A DNA stretch of 20,728 nucleotides from JBOGEB01 sp050743125 (lineage in GTDB: Bacteria > Actinomycetota > Nitriliruptoria > Euzebyales > Egibacteraceae), in the NCBI GenBank assembly GCA_050743125.1, contig JBOGEB010000065.1, positions 1 to 20,728 of the forward strand. The letters are read 5' to 3'. Shown here in pieces: positions 14,017 through 20,540 of the stretch (the stretch's first letter is position 1; each line of letters starts with the position of its first letter). The position numbers were made by a program, and so were the translations under genes. The notes beneath the pieces are model-generated. The model had not been told where the DNA came from. It did no database searches and was given only the letters and a program-made list of their open reading frames with translations.

Positions 14017-14334
14017 TCAGAACTCCTCGTTGCATCTACGGCAGTACCGGACCTTGCCGCTGTCAGTGATTCGCTGGCCTACCCGCGTCGCTTGATCACA
14101 CTTCGTGCAGATGGGCATCACATTCGAGATATGGAGCGGCGCCTCGACGTGCTCTATCCCACCCTCCTGCGCACCACGACGGGTCGCCCGGATCCGGGTG
14201 TGTTTCGTCACCCGGTTGACGCCCTCGACCATGACGCGCTGGGTTTTGGGGTACACACGCACGACGCGACCGCTCTTGCCGGCGTCCTTGCCAGAGATAA
14301 CCCGGACGGTATCGTTCCGTCTGACCCGCGCCAT
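14017..14334 (-). CDS. rplX: 50S ribosomal protein L24 (uL24)
   Basis: L24 initiates 50S assembly. The 105-residue product starts MARVRRNDTVRVISGKDAGK (the KOW motif) and contains VEGVNRVTKHTR and PLHISNVMPICTKCD. Four cysteines at 76, 79, 98 and 101 form a probable zinc site in the C-terminal half, present in some bacterial L24 proteins. The ATG lies 2 bases after the rplN stop codon, and GGAGGTG overlaps the end of rplN at good spacing. Confidence 0.97.
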   Translation of the reverse strand: MARVRRNDTVRVISGKDAGKSGRVVRVYPKTQRVMVEGVNRVTKHTRIRATRRGAQEGGIEHVEAPLHISNVMPICTKCDQATRVGQRITDSGKVRYCRRCNEEF

Positions 14335-14336
14335 CG

Positions 14337-14705
14337 CTAGAGCACCTCCGGAGCCAGCGACACGATCTTCATAAATCGCCGCTCGCGCAGCTCCCGCCCC
14401 ACGGGTCCGAAGATGCGTGTACCGCGAGGGTTGCGCTGCTCGTTGATGAGCACGCACGCGTTGTCATCGAAGCGGATGTATGTTCCGTCGGGGCGGCGGC
14501 GCTCTTTACGTGTCCGTACGACCACGGCATGGACGACGTCCCCCCGTCTCACGCTCGAGGCTGGGATCGCGTTCTTGACCGTGCCGACGATCACGTCGCC
14601 GATCGACGCATAGCGCCGCCCGGACCCACCGAGCACACGAATGCAAAGCACCTCGCGTGCCCCGGTGTTATCCGCAACCCGCAACCTGGTCTCTTGCTGG
14701 ATCAT
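14337..14705 (-). CDS. rplN: 50S ribosomal protein L14 (uL14)
   Basis: L14 forms an intersubunit bridge with 16S rRNA helix 14. The 122-residue product is highly conserved: MIQQETRLRVADNTGAREV, GGSGRRYASIGDVIVGTVK, RGDVVHAVVVRTRKERRRPD and the C-terminal GPVGRELRERRFMKIVSLAP. Length is exact for the family. It is the first gene of the spc part of the cluster. The 195-base gap upstream holds a complex inverted-repeat structure; a TATAGC sequence near 14724 could be a -10 box but no -35 box matches it. The ribosome binding site is weak. Confidence 0.98.
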   Translation of the reverse strand: MIQQETRLRVADNTGAREVLCIRVLGGSGRRYASIGDVIVGTVKNAIPASSVRRGDVVHAVVVRTRKERRRPDGTYIRFDDNACVLINEQRNPRGTRIFGPVGRELRERRFMKIVSLAPEVL

Positions 14706-14753
14706 CGCTACCGTCTTTCAGCTATAAAGCGAGGAGATCGAACTGACGCGCAG

Positions 14754-14884
14754 CGCCACCGCAGGGCGGGCGACCTGTGGTGGCGGCAGAGAGTGGACTT
14801 GCTGCGTAGCGACCGAAACGTGCCCTTGGAGCGGAGCGGCTGGTCGTCCGCTCCCAAGAACTGGAGCCGGCGGGTCGCCCGCCC
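14754..14884 (-). promoter_or_regulatory. Structured leader in the rpsQ-rplN gap, with alternative folds
   Basis: Three inverted repeats overlap. Local fold 1: CGCCACCGCAGG (14754-14765) with CCTGTGGTGGCG (14774-14785), one mismatch. Local fold 2: GGCGGG-TCG-CCCGCC (14869-14883). Long-range fold: GGGCGGGCGACC (14764-14775) with GGTCGCCCGCCC (14873-14884), which uses bases of both local folds and so excludes them. A further stem GGAGCGGA/TCCGCTCC lies at 14828-14854. A 34-base motif at 14804-14837 is shared with the region upstream of rpsJ. It could control rplN and the genes after it, or be an insertion relic; the sequence alone does not decide. Confidence 0.55.
14804..14837 (-). repeat. 34-base motif shared with the rpsJ upstream region
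   Basis: It aligns without gaps to 20684-20717 at 27 of 34 positions, including GGAGCGGAGC at one end and AGCGACC near the other. Both copies are intergenic, in the same orientation, and enclosed by inverted repeats. A weaker resemblance (AGCGACC, AACG, then a GCGGA block) is seen in the 190-334 bp repeats. Confidence 0.6.
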
Positions 14885-14900
14885 CAAACGCCCGAACAAC

Positions 14901-15185
14901 TCACTTGGCACGTTCGATCACCTCGGTGACCCTCCACCTCTTCGTCTTAGACAGCGGCCGGGTCTCCACAACCCGCACACGGTCACCGACGTGCGCATCA
15001 TTATGCTCATCGTGCGCGTGGAGCTTCTCCGAACGCGTCACGATCTTCCGATAGAGCGGGTGAGTCGTGCGCCGCTCGACTAGGACGACGACGGTCTTGT
15101 CCATGCGGTCGCTGGTGACGACACCTTGCCGTACCTTGCGCTCACCTCGCGGCTGATCGGTCTGCGGGTTTGCACTCATGCTCAT
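14901..15185 (-). CDS. rpsQ: 30S ribosomal protein S17 (uS17)
   Basis: S17 binds the 5' domain of 16S rRNA. The 94-residue product has a short variable N-terminus (MSMSANPQTDQPRGERKVRQ), then GVVTSDRMDKTVVVLVERR, HPLYRKIVTRSEKLHAHDE and VGDRVRVVETRPLSKTKRWR. The ATG at 15185 overlaps the rpmC stop as ATGA; a second ATG two codons further on is equally plausible. It is the last gene of the S10 part of the cluster and is followed by the structured 195-base gap before rplN. Confidence 0.97.
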   Translation of the reverse strand: MSMSANPQTDQPRGERKVRQGVVTSDRMDKTVVVLVERRTTHPLYRKIVTRSEKLHAHDEHNDAHVGDRVRVVETRPLSKTKRWRVTEVIERAK

Positions 15186-15397
15186 GACTCACCATCCTCC
15201 TCGGCGACCGCCAGCTCACGCTCCCGCTGCACAGTCAGCACCCGTGCGATGTCACGCCGGACCTCGCCGAGCGTCATGTAGTTGTCGAGCTGGCCAGTGG
15301 CGAGCTGGAAGCGCAGGTTGAACAGTTCCTCTTTTGCCTCGCCCAGCTTCTGTGCAAGTTCGGCGTCACCAAGGTCCCGCAGCTCGTTCGCGTTCAT
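15182..15397 (-). CDS. rpmC: 50S ribosomal protein L29 (uL29)
   Basis: L29 lies at the peptide exit tunnel, where trigger factor and SRP dock. The 71-residue product starts MNANELRDLGDAELAQKLGE and has the signature KEELFNLRFQLATGQLDNY and RRDIARVLTVQRERELA, a pair of antiparallel helices. The frame is open far upstream through the neighbouring repeat, but those residues are repeat-derived. ATG at 15397 is chosen because GGGGAT lies about 5 bases upstream; an ATG at 15409 has its GGAGG directly against it. It overlaps rpsQ by 4 bases. Confidence 0.95.
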   Translation of the reverse strand: MNANELRDLGDAELAQKLGEAKEELFNLRFQLATGQLDNYMTLGEVRRDIARVLTVQRERELAVAEEDGES

Positions 15398-15420
15398 TGA
15401 GATCCCCATCCTCCGTCTCG

Positions 15421-15455
15421 CGTGAGGGGGCACGGGGGGACGCCCCCGACGAACC
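15421..15455. repeat. Stray repeat unit outside element copy 3
   Basis: The stretch GTGAGGGGG followed by CACGGGGGGACGCCCCCGA closely matches the 33-base unit of the neighbouring element (GTGAGGGGG, TCCGGGGGGACGCCCCCGA), yet lies 22 bases outside its inverted end, between the element and rpmC. It may be a displaced unit or the remains of an older insertion. Confidence 0.6.
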
Positions 15456-15476
15456 CTGACACGCTCGCCTCGCCCA

Positions 15477-15810
15477 CTAGTGGTCCAAGCGGAAAGTTCC
15501 GTTGACTGTGGGGGGGTTCGGAACCCCAGAGGGGACCCTGGGGACGCCCCCGATCGCATCGAGGGGGTCCGGGGGGACGCCCCCGATCGCTGTGAGGGGG
15601 TCCGGGGGGACGCCCCCGATCGCTGTGAGGGGGTCCGGGGGGACGCCCCCGATCGCTGTGAGGGCCCGGGCGGAGTGCTCCCCGCCGCGCAAGGCGAAGC
15701 GCTCCGCGCGGGTCGCGCCGTGTGCTGGTTGTCCTCAAGCGACCCGCAACGCCGCGAGGTGCGGATGCTGTACGCACGAATGCCACGGGTTTTTCCGCGC
15801 GGACCACTAG
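15477..15810. mobile_element. MITE-like inverted-end repeat, copy 3, expanded (rplP-rpmC gap)
   Basis: This 334-bp copy runs from CTAGTGGTCCAAGCGGAAAG to TTTTTCCGCGCGGACCACTAG (last 20 shown from the second T). Its ends pair over 10 bases, then over GCGGAAA/TTTCCGC after a 2-base mismatch. Outside the tandem array it is nearly identical to copy 1, suggesting recent spread. Its right-hand CTAG contains the TAG stop codon of rplP. It has the same orientation as the other copies relative to the operon. No transposase is encoded. Confidence 0.82.
15529..15659. repeat. 33-bp tandem array inside element copy 3
   Basis: Three identical 33-base units (15561-15593, 15594-15626, 15627-15659) follow one diverged 32-base unit (15529-15560). 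Each unit has the form GAGGGGGTCCGGGGGGACG then CCCCCGATCGCTGT and contains a GGGGG/CCCCC hairpin and two long G-runs. Copies 1 and 2 of the element have only a single unit, so this is a local expansion. There are no unique spacers between units, so it is not a CRISPR array. Confidence 0.9.
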
Positions 15811-16223
15811 CCCCCTGCCTCTCGTGTGACAAACCGGCACTTGACCGGCAACTTGTGTGAGGCCAGGCGCATTGCCTCGCGTGCGGTGTCCTCCGCAACG
15901 CCCGACAGCTCAAACATGACCTTGCCGGGTTTCACGACCGCAACCCAACCCTCCGGCGCACCCTTTCCTGAGCCCATCCGCGTCTCGGCCGGCTTCTTCG
16001 TGTACGGCTTGTGCGGGAAAATGTTGATCCATACCTTCCCACCACGCTTGATGTGGCGGGTCATCGCGATACGAGCCGCCTCGATCTGGCGGTTCGTGAT
16101 CCACCCGTGGGTGACCGCCTGCAGCCCGTACTCGCCGAAGGCGACCTCGGTGCCGCCTTTCGCATTCCCGTGCATCCGCCCGCGGTGCTGCTTGCGGTGG
16201 CGGACTCTCCTGGGCGAAAGCAT
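15807..16223 (-). CDS. rplP: 50S ribosomal protein L16 (uL16)
   Basis: L16 organises the A-site and peptidyl-transferase region of the 50S subunit. The 138-residue product starts MLSPRRVRHRKQHRGRMHG and contains GGTEVAFGEYGLQAVTHGWI, RKxxK-type basic segments, FPHKPYTKKPAETRMGSGKG and WVAVVKPGKVMFELSGV, ending CRFVTREAGG. Length is normal, so the neighbouring repeat arrived at or just after the natural end. The TAG stop codon is part of the repeat's terminal CTAG. A strong GGAGGAG ribosome binding site precedes the ATG. rpsC ends 14 bases upstream. Confidence 0.97.
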   Translation of the reverse strand: MLSPRRVRHRKQHRGRMHGNAKGGTEVAFGEYGLQAVTHGWITNRQIEAARIAMTRHIKRGGKVWINIFPHKPYTKKPAETRMGSGKGAPEGWVAVVKPGKVMFELSGVAEDTAREAMRLASHKLPVKCRFVTREAGG

Positions 16224-16237
16224 TGCGCTCCTCCTCC

Positions 16238-17089
16238 CTAGAGCTCGGATGGTGGCTCTGGCGAGGATGCGTTCTCGCCCGAGGCGTCCGGGGGGATCGG
16301 AGGGATCGGCGCGGGCGCGACGGCATCGACGTGCTCGCCGACGGTGTCCTCGGCACGCGGCGGCGCTGCCTGGGTACGTGCGCCCCGTCCGGCGCCGGTT
16401 CGGTCTTGGCGCCGGCCGCGCTGCCGAGTCTCCTGAGCCGGCTGGGCCTTCCGCTGCTCACCAGTCGGCAGCTGCTCCCCGGTGTAGATCCAGACCTTGA
16501 CCCCGATGCGGCCGTAGGTCGTGCGGGCCTCGTCGAAGCCGTAGTCGATCTTGGCGCGCAGCGTGTGCAGCGGCACCCGCCCCTCGCGATACCACTCGGT
16601 CCGGCTCATTTCGGCGCCGCCAAGCCGCCCGGAGCATTGCACCCGGATACCCTTCGCGCCGGCCTTCATCGCGTTCTGAGTCGCCCGGCGCATCGCCCGG
16701 CGAAAACTCACCCGGCCACGGAGCTGCTCGGCAACGTTGTGCGCGGTGACCTGCGCGTCGAGCTCCGGCGACTTCAGCTCCAGGATGTTGAGCTTCACCT
16801 GCTTAGCGGTCATCTTCTCAAGGTGGCCCCGGATCACATCGGCCTCGGCGCCTCGACGGCCGATCACGATCCCAGGCCTCGCGGTAAGGACGTCGACCGT
16901 GACACGGTCACGGGTCCGCTCGATGTCGATGCGCGAGACGCCCGAATGCCGGACACGCTCACGGATGTACTGGCGGATGCGCTCGTCTTCGATGACGTAG
17001 TCGGCGTACTCCTTGTCGGCGAACCAGCGCGACTTGTGGTCCGCGATGACGCCGAGCCGGAAGCCGTACGGATGGATCTTCTGTCCCAC
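16238..17089 (-). CDS. rpsC: 30S ribosomal protein S3 (uS3)
   Basis: S3 lines the mRNA entry channel with S4 and S5. The 283-residue product starts with GTG (read as Met), giving MGQKIHPYGFRLGVIADHKS, then the KH domain with GIVIGRRG at 73-80 and the C-terminal domain with GRLGGAEMSRTEWYREGRVP and ARTTYGRIGVKVWIY. The last 70 or so residues are a disordered Gln/Arg then Pro/Glu/Ala-rich extension, of a kind common in actinobacterial S3. AAGGGG lies 6 bases upstream of the GTG. rplV ends 10 bases upstream. Confidence 0.97.
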   Translation of the reverse strand: MGQKIHPYGFRLGVIADHKSRWFADKEYADYVIEDERIRQYIRERVRHSGVSRIDIERTRDRVTVDVLTARPGIVIGRRGAEADVIRGHLEKMTAKQVKLNILELKSPELDAQVTAHNVAEQLRGRVSFRRAMRRATQNAMKAGAKGIRVQCSGRLGGAEMSRTEWYREGRVPLHTLRAKIDYGFDEARTTYGRIGVKVWIYTGEQLPTGEQRKAQPAQETRQRGRRQDRTGAGRGARTQAAPPRAEDTVGEHVDAVAPAPIPPIPPDASGENASSPEPPSEL

Positions 17090-17099
17090 GGCTTACCCC

Positions 17100-17492
17100 T
17101 TATATTTCTTTGCGGTCACGGCGTCCGCGCCGCCCGCGGGGGGCAGGCTTGCGCGCGCCCTTGGCGGGCTCAACCGTAATCGTGATGTGGCACGTACGTT
17201 TGCGGATCCTGTAGGCACGTCCCATCGCGCGAGGCTGCAATCGCTTGAGCGTCGGACCCTCCTCGACTACCGCGGACGCGACGATGAGGCCTTCAGCACG
17301 CAGGTCCTCAAGGTGGCCGGCATTCGCGACCGCCGAGTTCAGCGTCTTGAGGACCTGATCCGATACACCCTTCGGCGAGAACTGCAGAATCCGCTGTGCC
17401 TCCGGTACGACTTGTCCCCGGATGTGCGCGACGACCTGCCGCGCCTTCGAAGGTGCGACGTGTACGTATCGGGACGAGGCCTTGTATTGCAT
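17100..17492 (-). CDS. rplV: 50S ribosomal protein L22 (uL22)
   Basis: L22 extends a hairpin into the peptide exit tunnel at its narrowest point. The 130-residue product starts MQYKASSRYVHVAPSKARQV and contains ILQFSPKGVSDQVLKTLNSA, GPTLKRLQPRAMGRAYRIRK and TCHITITVEP, with a basic C-terminal tail. The ATG at 17492 shares one base with the rpsS stop (TGATG), a coupling arrangement. An earlier in-frame start would lie wholly inside rpsS and is not L22-like. Confidence 0.97.
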   Translation of the reverse strand: MQYKASSRYVHVAPSKARQVVAHIRGQVVPEAQRILQFSPKGVSDQVLKTLNSAVANAGHLEDLRAEGLIVASAVVEEGPTLKRLQPRAMGRAYRIRKRTCHITITVEPAKGARKPAPRGRRGRRDRKEI

Positions 17493-17785
17493 CAACGCCG
17501 CCCCCTCATACGCATCTGCTGCTTCTCCCCCGCACCGCGCCATTTGATCGCCCGTGTCGGGGCGAATTCGCCAAGCTTATGGCCGACCATCGACTCCGAG
17601 ATATACACGGGTATGTGCTTGCGTCCATCGTGCACGGCGATCGTATGACCGACCATGTCAGGCGAGATCTCGGAGCGGCGTGACCAGGTCTTGATGACCC
17701 GTTTCTCGCCCCTCGCATTCAGCGTCTCGACCTTCTTCGCAAGATGGCCGTCGACGAACGGCCCCTTCTTCAGGCTGCGCGGCAT
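17492..17785 (-). CDS. rpsS: 30S ribosomal protein S19 (uS19)
   Basis: S19 lies in the 30S head and contacts S13 and the A-site tRNA. The 97-residue product starts MPRSLKKGPFVDGHLAKKVE and contains IKTWSRRSEISPDMVGHTIA and SMVGHKLGEFAPTR, a highly conserved signature. The ATG at 17785 matches the family start, but no strong ribosome binding site is near it (AGAAAG lies about 15 bases off), so it may depend on coupling with rplB, which ends 16 bases upstream. Confidence 0.97.
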   Translation of the reverse strand: MPRSLKKGPFVDGHLAKKVETLNARGEKRVIKTWSRRSEISPDMVGHTIAVHDGRKHIPVYISESMVGHKLGEFAPTRAIKWRGAGEKQQMRMRGRR

Positions 17786-17801
17786 GGCTGCATCGCACTT
17801 T

Positions 17802-18632
17802 CTACCGGCGGCGCTTGCCGCGCCGGCGGATGATCTCGGCATTCGACTTCTTGTTCTTCGCCCGGGTTCGACCCTCGGGCTTGCCTTTCGGATTGGTCGG
17901 GTGACGCCCGCCGGATGACTTGCCCTCGCCGCCGCCCAACGGGTGATCGACTGGGTTCATCACGACACCGCGAACGCTCGGCCGCTTGCCCTTCCAGCGA
18001 TTCCGCCCTGCCTTGCCGATCGCGATGATGTCGTGCTCGGCGTTGCCGACCGCGCCCACGGTCGCCCGGCAGGTCGCCAGGACGAGCCGGATCTCGCCGG
18101 ATGGCAACCGCAGCGCCGCCTTGTTGCCCTCCTTCGCGAGCAGCTGGATCCGGTTGCCGGCGGAGCGCCCAAGCTTCCCGCCCCCCCCCGGTCGCAACTC
18201 GACCGCGTGCACTGTGGTCCCGACCGGAATGTTGCGCAGCGGCAGCGCGTTGCCGGCCTTGATGTCCGCCCGCTCGCCGGATTCGAGCATGTCCCCGACC
18301 CGCAACCCCTCGGGAGCGATGATGTAGCGCTTCTCACCGTCCACGTAGTGGAGCAGCGCGATCCGCGCCGAGCGATTCGGGTCGTACTCGATCGTCGCGA
18401 CCTTGGCAGGCACTCCGTCCTTGTCGCGCCGAAAGTCGATGATCCGGTAGCGCCGCTTGTGGCCGCCGCCCTGATGCCGGGTGGTGATCCGCCCGTGCGC
18501 GTTTCGACCGGCCTTGCGGGGGTTTGGCCGCGTCAGAGACTTGAGCGGCCGGTGGGTCGTGACCGTGTCGAAGTCCGACACGGTCATGCCGCGACGCGCC
18601 GGCGTCGTCGGGTTGTACTTCCGTACGCCCAT
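17802..18632 (-). CDS. rplB: 50S ribosomal protein L2 (uL2)
   Basis: L2 is required for subunit joining and peptidyl transferase function. The 276-residue product starts MGVRKYNPTTPARRGMTVSD and contains GRITTRHQGGGHKRRYRIID, the central RNA-binding fold, and the C-terminal MNPVDHPLGGGEGKSSGGRH with the key histidine at residue 230 (229 in Escherichia coli). Length and motifs are exact. The ATG at 18632 lies 4 bases after the rplW stop codon; earlier in-frame codons would run into rplW. Confidence 0.98.
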   Translation of the reverse strand: MGVRKYNPTTPARRGMTVSDFDTVTTHRPLKSLTRPNPRKAGRNAHGRITTRHQGGGHKRRYRIIDFRRDKDGVPAKVATIEYDPNRSARIALLHYVDGEKRYIIAPEGLRVGDMLESGERADIKAGNALPLRNIPVGTTVHAVELRPGGGGKLGRSAGNRIQLLAKEGNKAALRLPSGEIRLVLATCRATVGAVGNAEHDIIAIGKAGRNRWKGKRPSVRGVVMNPVDHPLGGGEGKSSGGRHPTNPKGKPEGRTRAKNKKSNAEIIRRRGKRRR

Positions 18633-18636
18633 TGGT

Positions 18637-18927
18637 CTATGCGCCTCTCGCGAAGATGTCGATCTCGTCGCCCTCGGCAAGGGTTACATACGCACGTTTG
18701 GTGTCTTTGCGTTTCCCGTAACTCGTCCCCCGACGCTTCCGCTTGCCCTTGCGGTTCATGGTGTTTACTTTGACCACCCGCACACCAAATATCTGCTCAA
18801 CAGCCTGTTTGATCTCGGTCTTGTTCGCGCAAGGGTGGACAATGAATGTATACCGACCCGCGTCGATGAGCCCGTAGCTCTTCTCACTCACCACGGGAGA
18901 GTGCACAACGTCGTGATGATCTTTCAT
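18637..18927 (-). CDS. rplW: 50S ribosomal protein L23 (uL23)
   Basis: L23 sits at the tunnel exit and is the docking site for trigger factor and SRP. The 96-residue product contains PVVSEKSYGLIDAGRYTFIV, NKTEIKQAVEQIFGVRVVKV and RRGTSYGKRKDTKRAYVTL, all standard. The ATG overlaps the rplD stop as ATGA, indicating coupling. Conserved acidic residues near the C-terminus (LAEGDEIDIF) are present. Confidence 0.97.
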   Translation of the reverse strand: MKDHHDVVHSPVVSEKSYGLIDAGRYTFIVHPCANKTEIKQAVEQIFGVRVVKVNTMNRKGKRKRRGTSYGKRKDTKRAYVTLAEGDEIDIFARGA

Positions 18928-19571
18928 ACAGGCACCTCCGCGCGCGTGCCGAGGCCGATGTGCTCCAACGACTCCTCACAGAACACGACGACATCGCTGC
19001 AGAGCACGTCGTACGTGTTGAGCTGATCGACGGTGAGAAGATGCACCTGCTGCAGGTTGCGGAAGCTGCGGCGGAGCACGTCGTCCTGGTGGCCCAAGAC
19101 GAGCAGCACCTTCCGGTCAGCAATCCCCAGCCCGTCAAGGAGGGCGACGGCGTCCTTCGTCCGAGGCTCTGCGAAGACCAGGCCTCGGATCACCCGCACG
19201 TCGCCCGAGCGCGCCCGGTCCGAGAGCGCTGAGCGCAACGCAAGTCGGCGGACCCTCTTGTTCACGCGCTTCGTGAAATTCTCTTGACCGGTGCGCCCGT
19301 GAGCGACGCCACCACCCGAGTAGTGGGGCGCGCGGATCGAGCCTTGGCGGGCGCGACCACTGCCCTTCTGACGATGTGGCTTTCTCCCGCCGCCGGAAAC
19401 CTCACCACGGGTCTTCGTCTTCGCGCTGCCGGTGCGGGCCGCCGCGAGCTGGGCGACGACGACCTGGTGCATGGCGGGCACGTTGAGTTCGGCACCGAAG
19501 ACTCCAGGGTCAAGGTCGATCTGCCCGTCGGTTTCACCAGTAGAAAGGTGCAGGTCGATCGTGGGCATCAC
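18924..19571 (-). CDS. rplD: 50S ribosomal protein L4 (uL4)
   Basis: L4 reaches into the exit tunnel opposite L22 and in Escherichia coli also represses the S10 operon. The 215-residue product contains the tunnel loop TKTRGEVSGGGRKPHRQKGS, then GRARQGSIRAPHYSGGGVAH and the C-terminal Rossmann-like part with VLLVLGHQDD and LNTYDVLCSDVVVFCEESLE. Two starts are possible: GTG at 19571 (GTGA overlap with rplC) or ATG at 19568 (TGATG overlap); they differ by one residue. No S10-leader target for L4 could be recognised upstream of rpsJ. Confidence 0.97.
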   Translation of the reverse strand: MMPTIDLHLSTGETDGQIDLDPGVFGAELNVPAMHQVVVAQLAAARTGSAKTKTRGEVSGGGRKPHRQKGSGRARQGSIRAPHYSGGGVAHGRTGQENFTKRVNKRVRRLALRSALSDRARSGDVRVIRGLVFAEPRTKDAVALLDGLGIADRKVLLVLGHQDDVLRRSFRNLQQVHLLTVDQLNTYDVLCSDVVVFCEESLEHIGLGTRAEVPV

Positions 19572-20209
19572 GCTCCCCCTCCGGTGAACCCCTTCACCGC
19601 GTCACGGATGACAAGCAGCGCTCCGTTCGGCCCGGGGACAGCTCCCTTGATAAGCAGAAGGTTCCGCTCCAGATCAACGCCGACCAGGCGCAGGTTCTGC
19701 GTGGTGACCCGTTCCCCCCCCATCCGCCCCGCCATCCGGGTGCCGGGGAAGACCCGTGAGGGTGTCGCGCACGCCCCGATCGCGCCGGGCGCCCGATGCA
19801 CCTTGTGCGTGCCGTGAGAGGCGCCGAGGCCGGCAAACCCATGCCGGCGCATCGGGCCGGCAAACCCCTTGCCCTTGCTCTTCGCCGACACGTCGACCAG
19901 CTCGCCGACGACGAACTGCTCAACCGTGACGCTGTCACCGGGCTTGTATTCACCTGCCAGCTCCACCTCAGCGAGGTGGCGGGTCGGGGCGACACCAGCC
20001 GCGCGGAAGTGTCCGGCAAGGGGCTTGTTGACCCGCTTCGTGGCTCCGAAGCCCAGCTGCACCGCGGCGTAGCCGTCGCGGGCAAGGGTGCGCACACCAG
20101 TCACCGGGCACGGTCCAGCGCGCACGACGGTGACCGGTGTGACCCTGCCGTCGTCGTCGAAGATCTGGGTCATTCCCAGTTTCGTCCCGAGAATCCCTTT
20201 TCCTGCCAT
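19568..20209 (-). CDS. rplC: 50S ribosomal protein L3 (uL3)
   Basis: L3 binds near the 3' end of 23S rRNA and starts 50S assembly. The 213-residue product begins MAGKGILGTKLGMTQIFDDD and has the signature GKGFAGPMRRHGFAGLGASH and the MAGRMGGERVTTQNL loop that extends toward the peptidyl transferase centre. The ATG at 20209 gives the normal N-terminus, but AGGAG abuts it with no spacing. A TTG at 20227, six codons earlier, has AAGG a few bases upstream, so the true start is uncertain by six residues. rpsJ ends close by. Confidence 0.96.
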   Translation of the reverse strand: MAGKGILGTKLGMTQIFDDDGRVTPVTVVRAGPCPVTGVRTLARDGYAAVQLGFGATKRVNKPLAGHFRAAGVAPTRHLAEVELAGEYKPGDSVTVEQFVVGELVDVSAKSKGKGFAGPMRRHGFAGLGASHGTHKVHRAPGAIGACATPSRVFPGTRMAGRMGGERVTTQNLRLVGVDLERNLLLIKGAVPGPNGALLVIRDAVKGFTGGGA

Positions 20210-20231
20210 CTCCTGAATTCCTGTCAAAGCC

Positions 20232-20540
20232 TTAGAGCTTGATTTCGATGTCTACGCCCGCAGGGAGATCCAGCCGCATAAGCGAGTCCACGGTTTTCTG
20301 TGTGGGGTCATGGATGTCGATGAGCCGCTTGTGCGTCCGCATCTCGAAGTGCTCACGCGAGTCCTTGTACTTGTGCGGTGAGCGGATGACGCAATAGATG
20401 TTCCTCTCGGTCGGCAGCGGTACCGGCCCGGTGATGCGCGCGCCGGTACGCTCGACGGTCTCAACGATCTTGCGGGCCGACGCGTCGATGACCTCATGGT
20501 CATAGGCCTTGAGCCGAATCCGTATCTTCTGATCAGCCAT
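20232..20540 (-). CDS. rpsJ: 30S ribosomal protein S10 (uS10)
   Basis: S10 belongs to the 30S head and is also known as NusE, a transcription antitermination partner of NusB. The 102-residue product starts MADQKIRIRLKAYDHEVIDA and contains ARITGPVPLPTERNIYCVIR, the ribosome-contacting loop SPHKYKDSREHFEMRTHKR, and LDLPAGVDIEIKL at the C-terminus. Length is exact. It is the first gene of the S10-spc-alpha cluster; upstream are 188 bases with an inverted-repeat element and no recognisable end of tuf. Confidence 0.98.
   Translation of the reverse strand: MADQKIRIRLKAYDHEVIDASARKIVETVERTGARITGPVPLPTERNIYCVIRSPHKYKDSREHFEMRTHKRLIDIHDPTQKTVDSLMRLDLPAGVDIEIKL

Noticed and set aside
14708..14911. 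A 67-codon minus-strand frame between rpsQ and rplN
   Set aside because: It lies over the inverted-repeat structure, overlaps the rpsQ end, is Arg/Ser/Leu-rich and has no family features or good binding site.
15529..15659. Regular repeats resembling a CRISPR array
   Set aside because: Units are directly joined with no unique spacers, and no cas genes are nearby.
15398..15913. A much longer L29 reading through the repeat
   Set aside because: The upstream residues are translated repeat, the L29 family start is at 15397, and the extension would overlap rplP.
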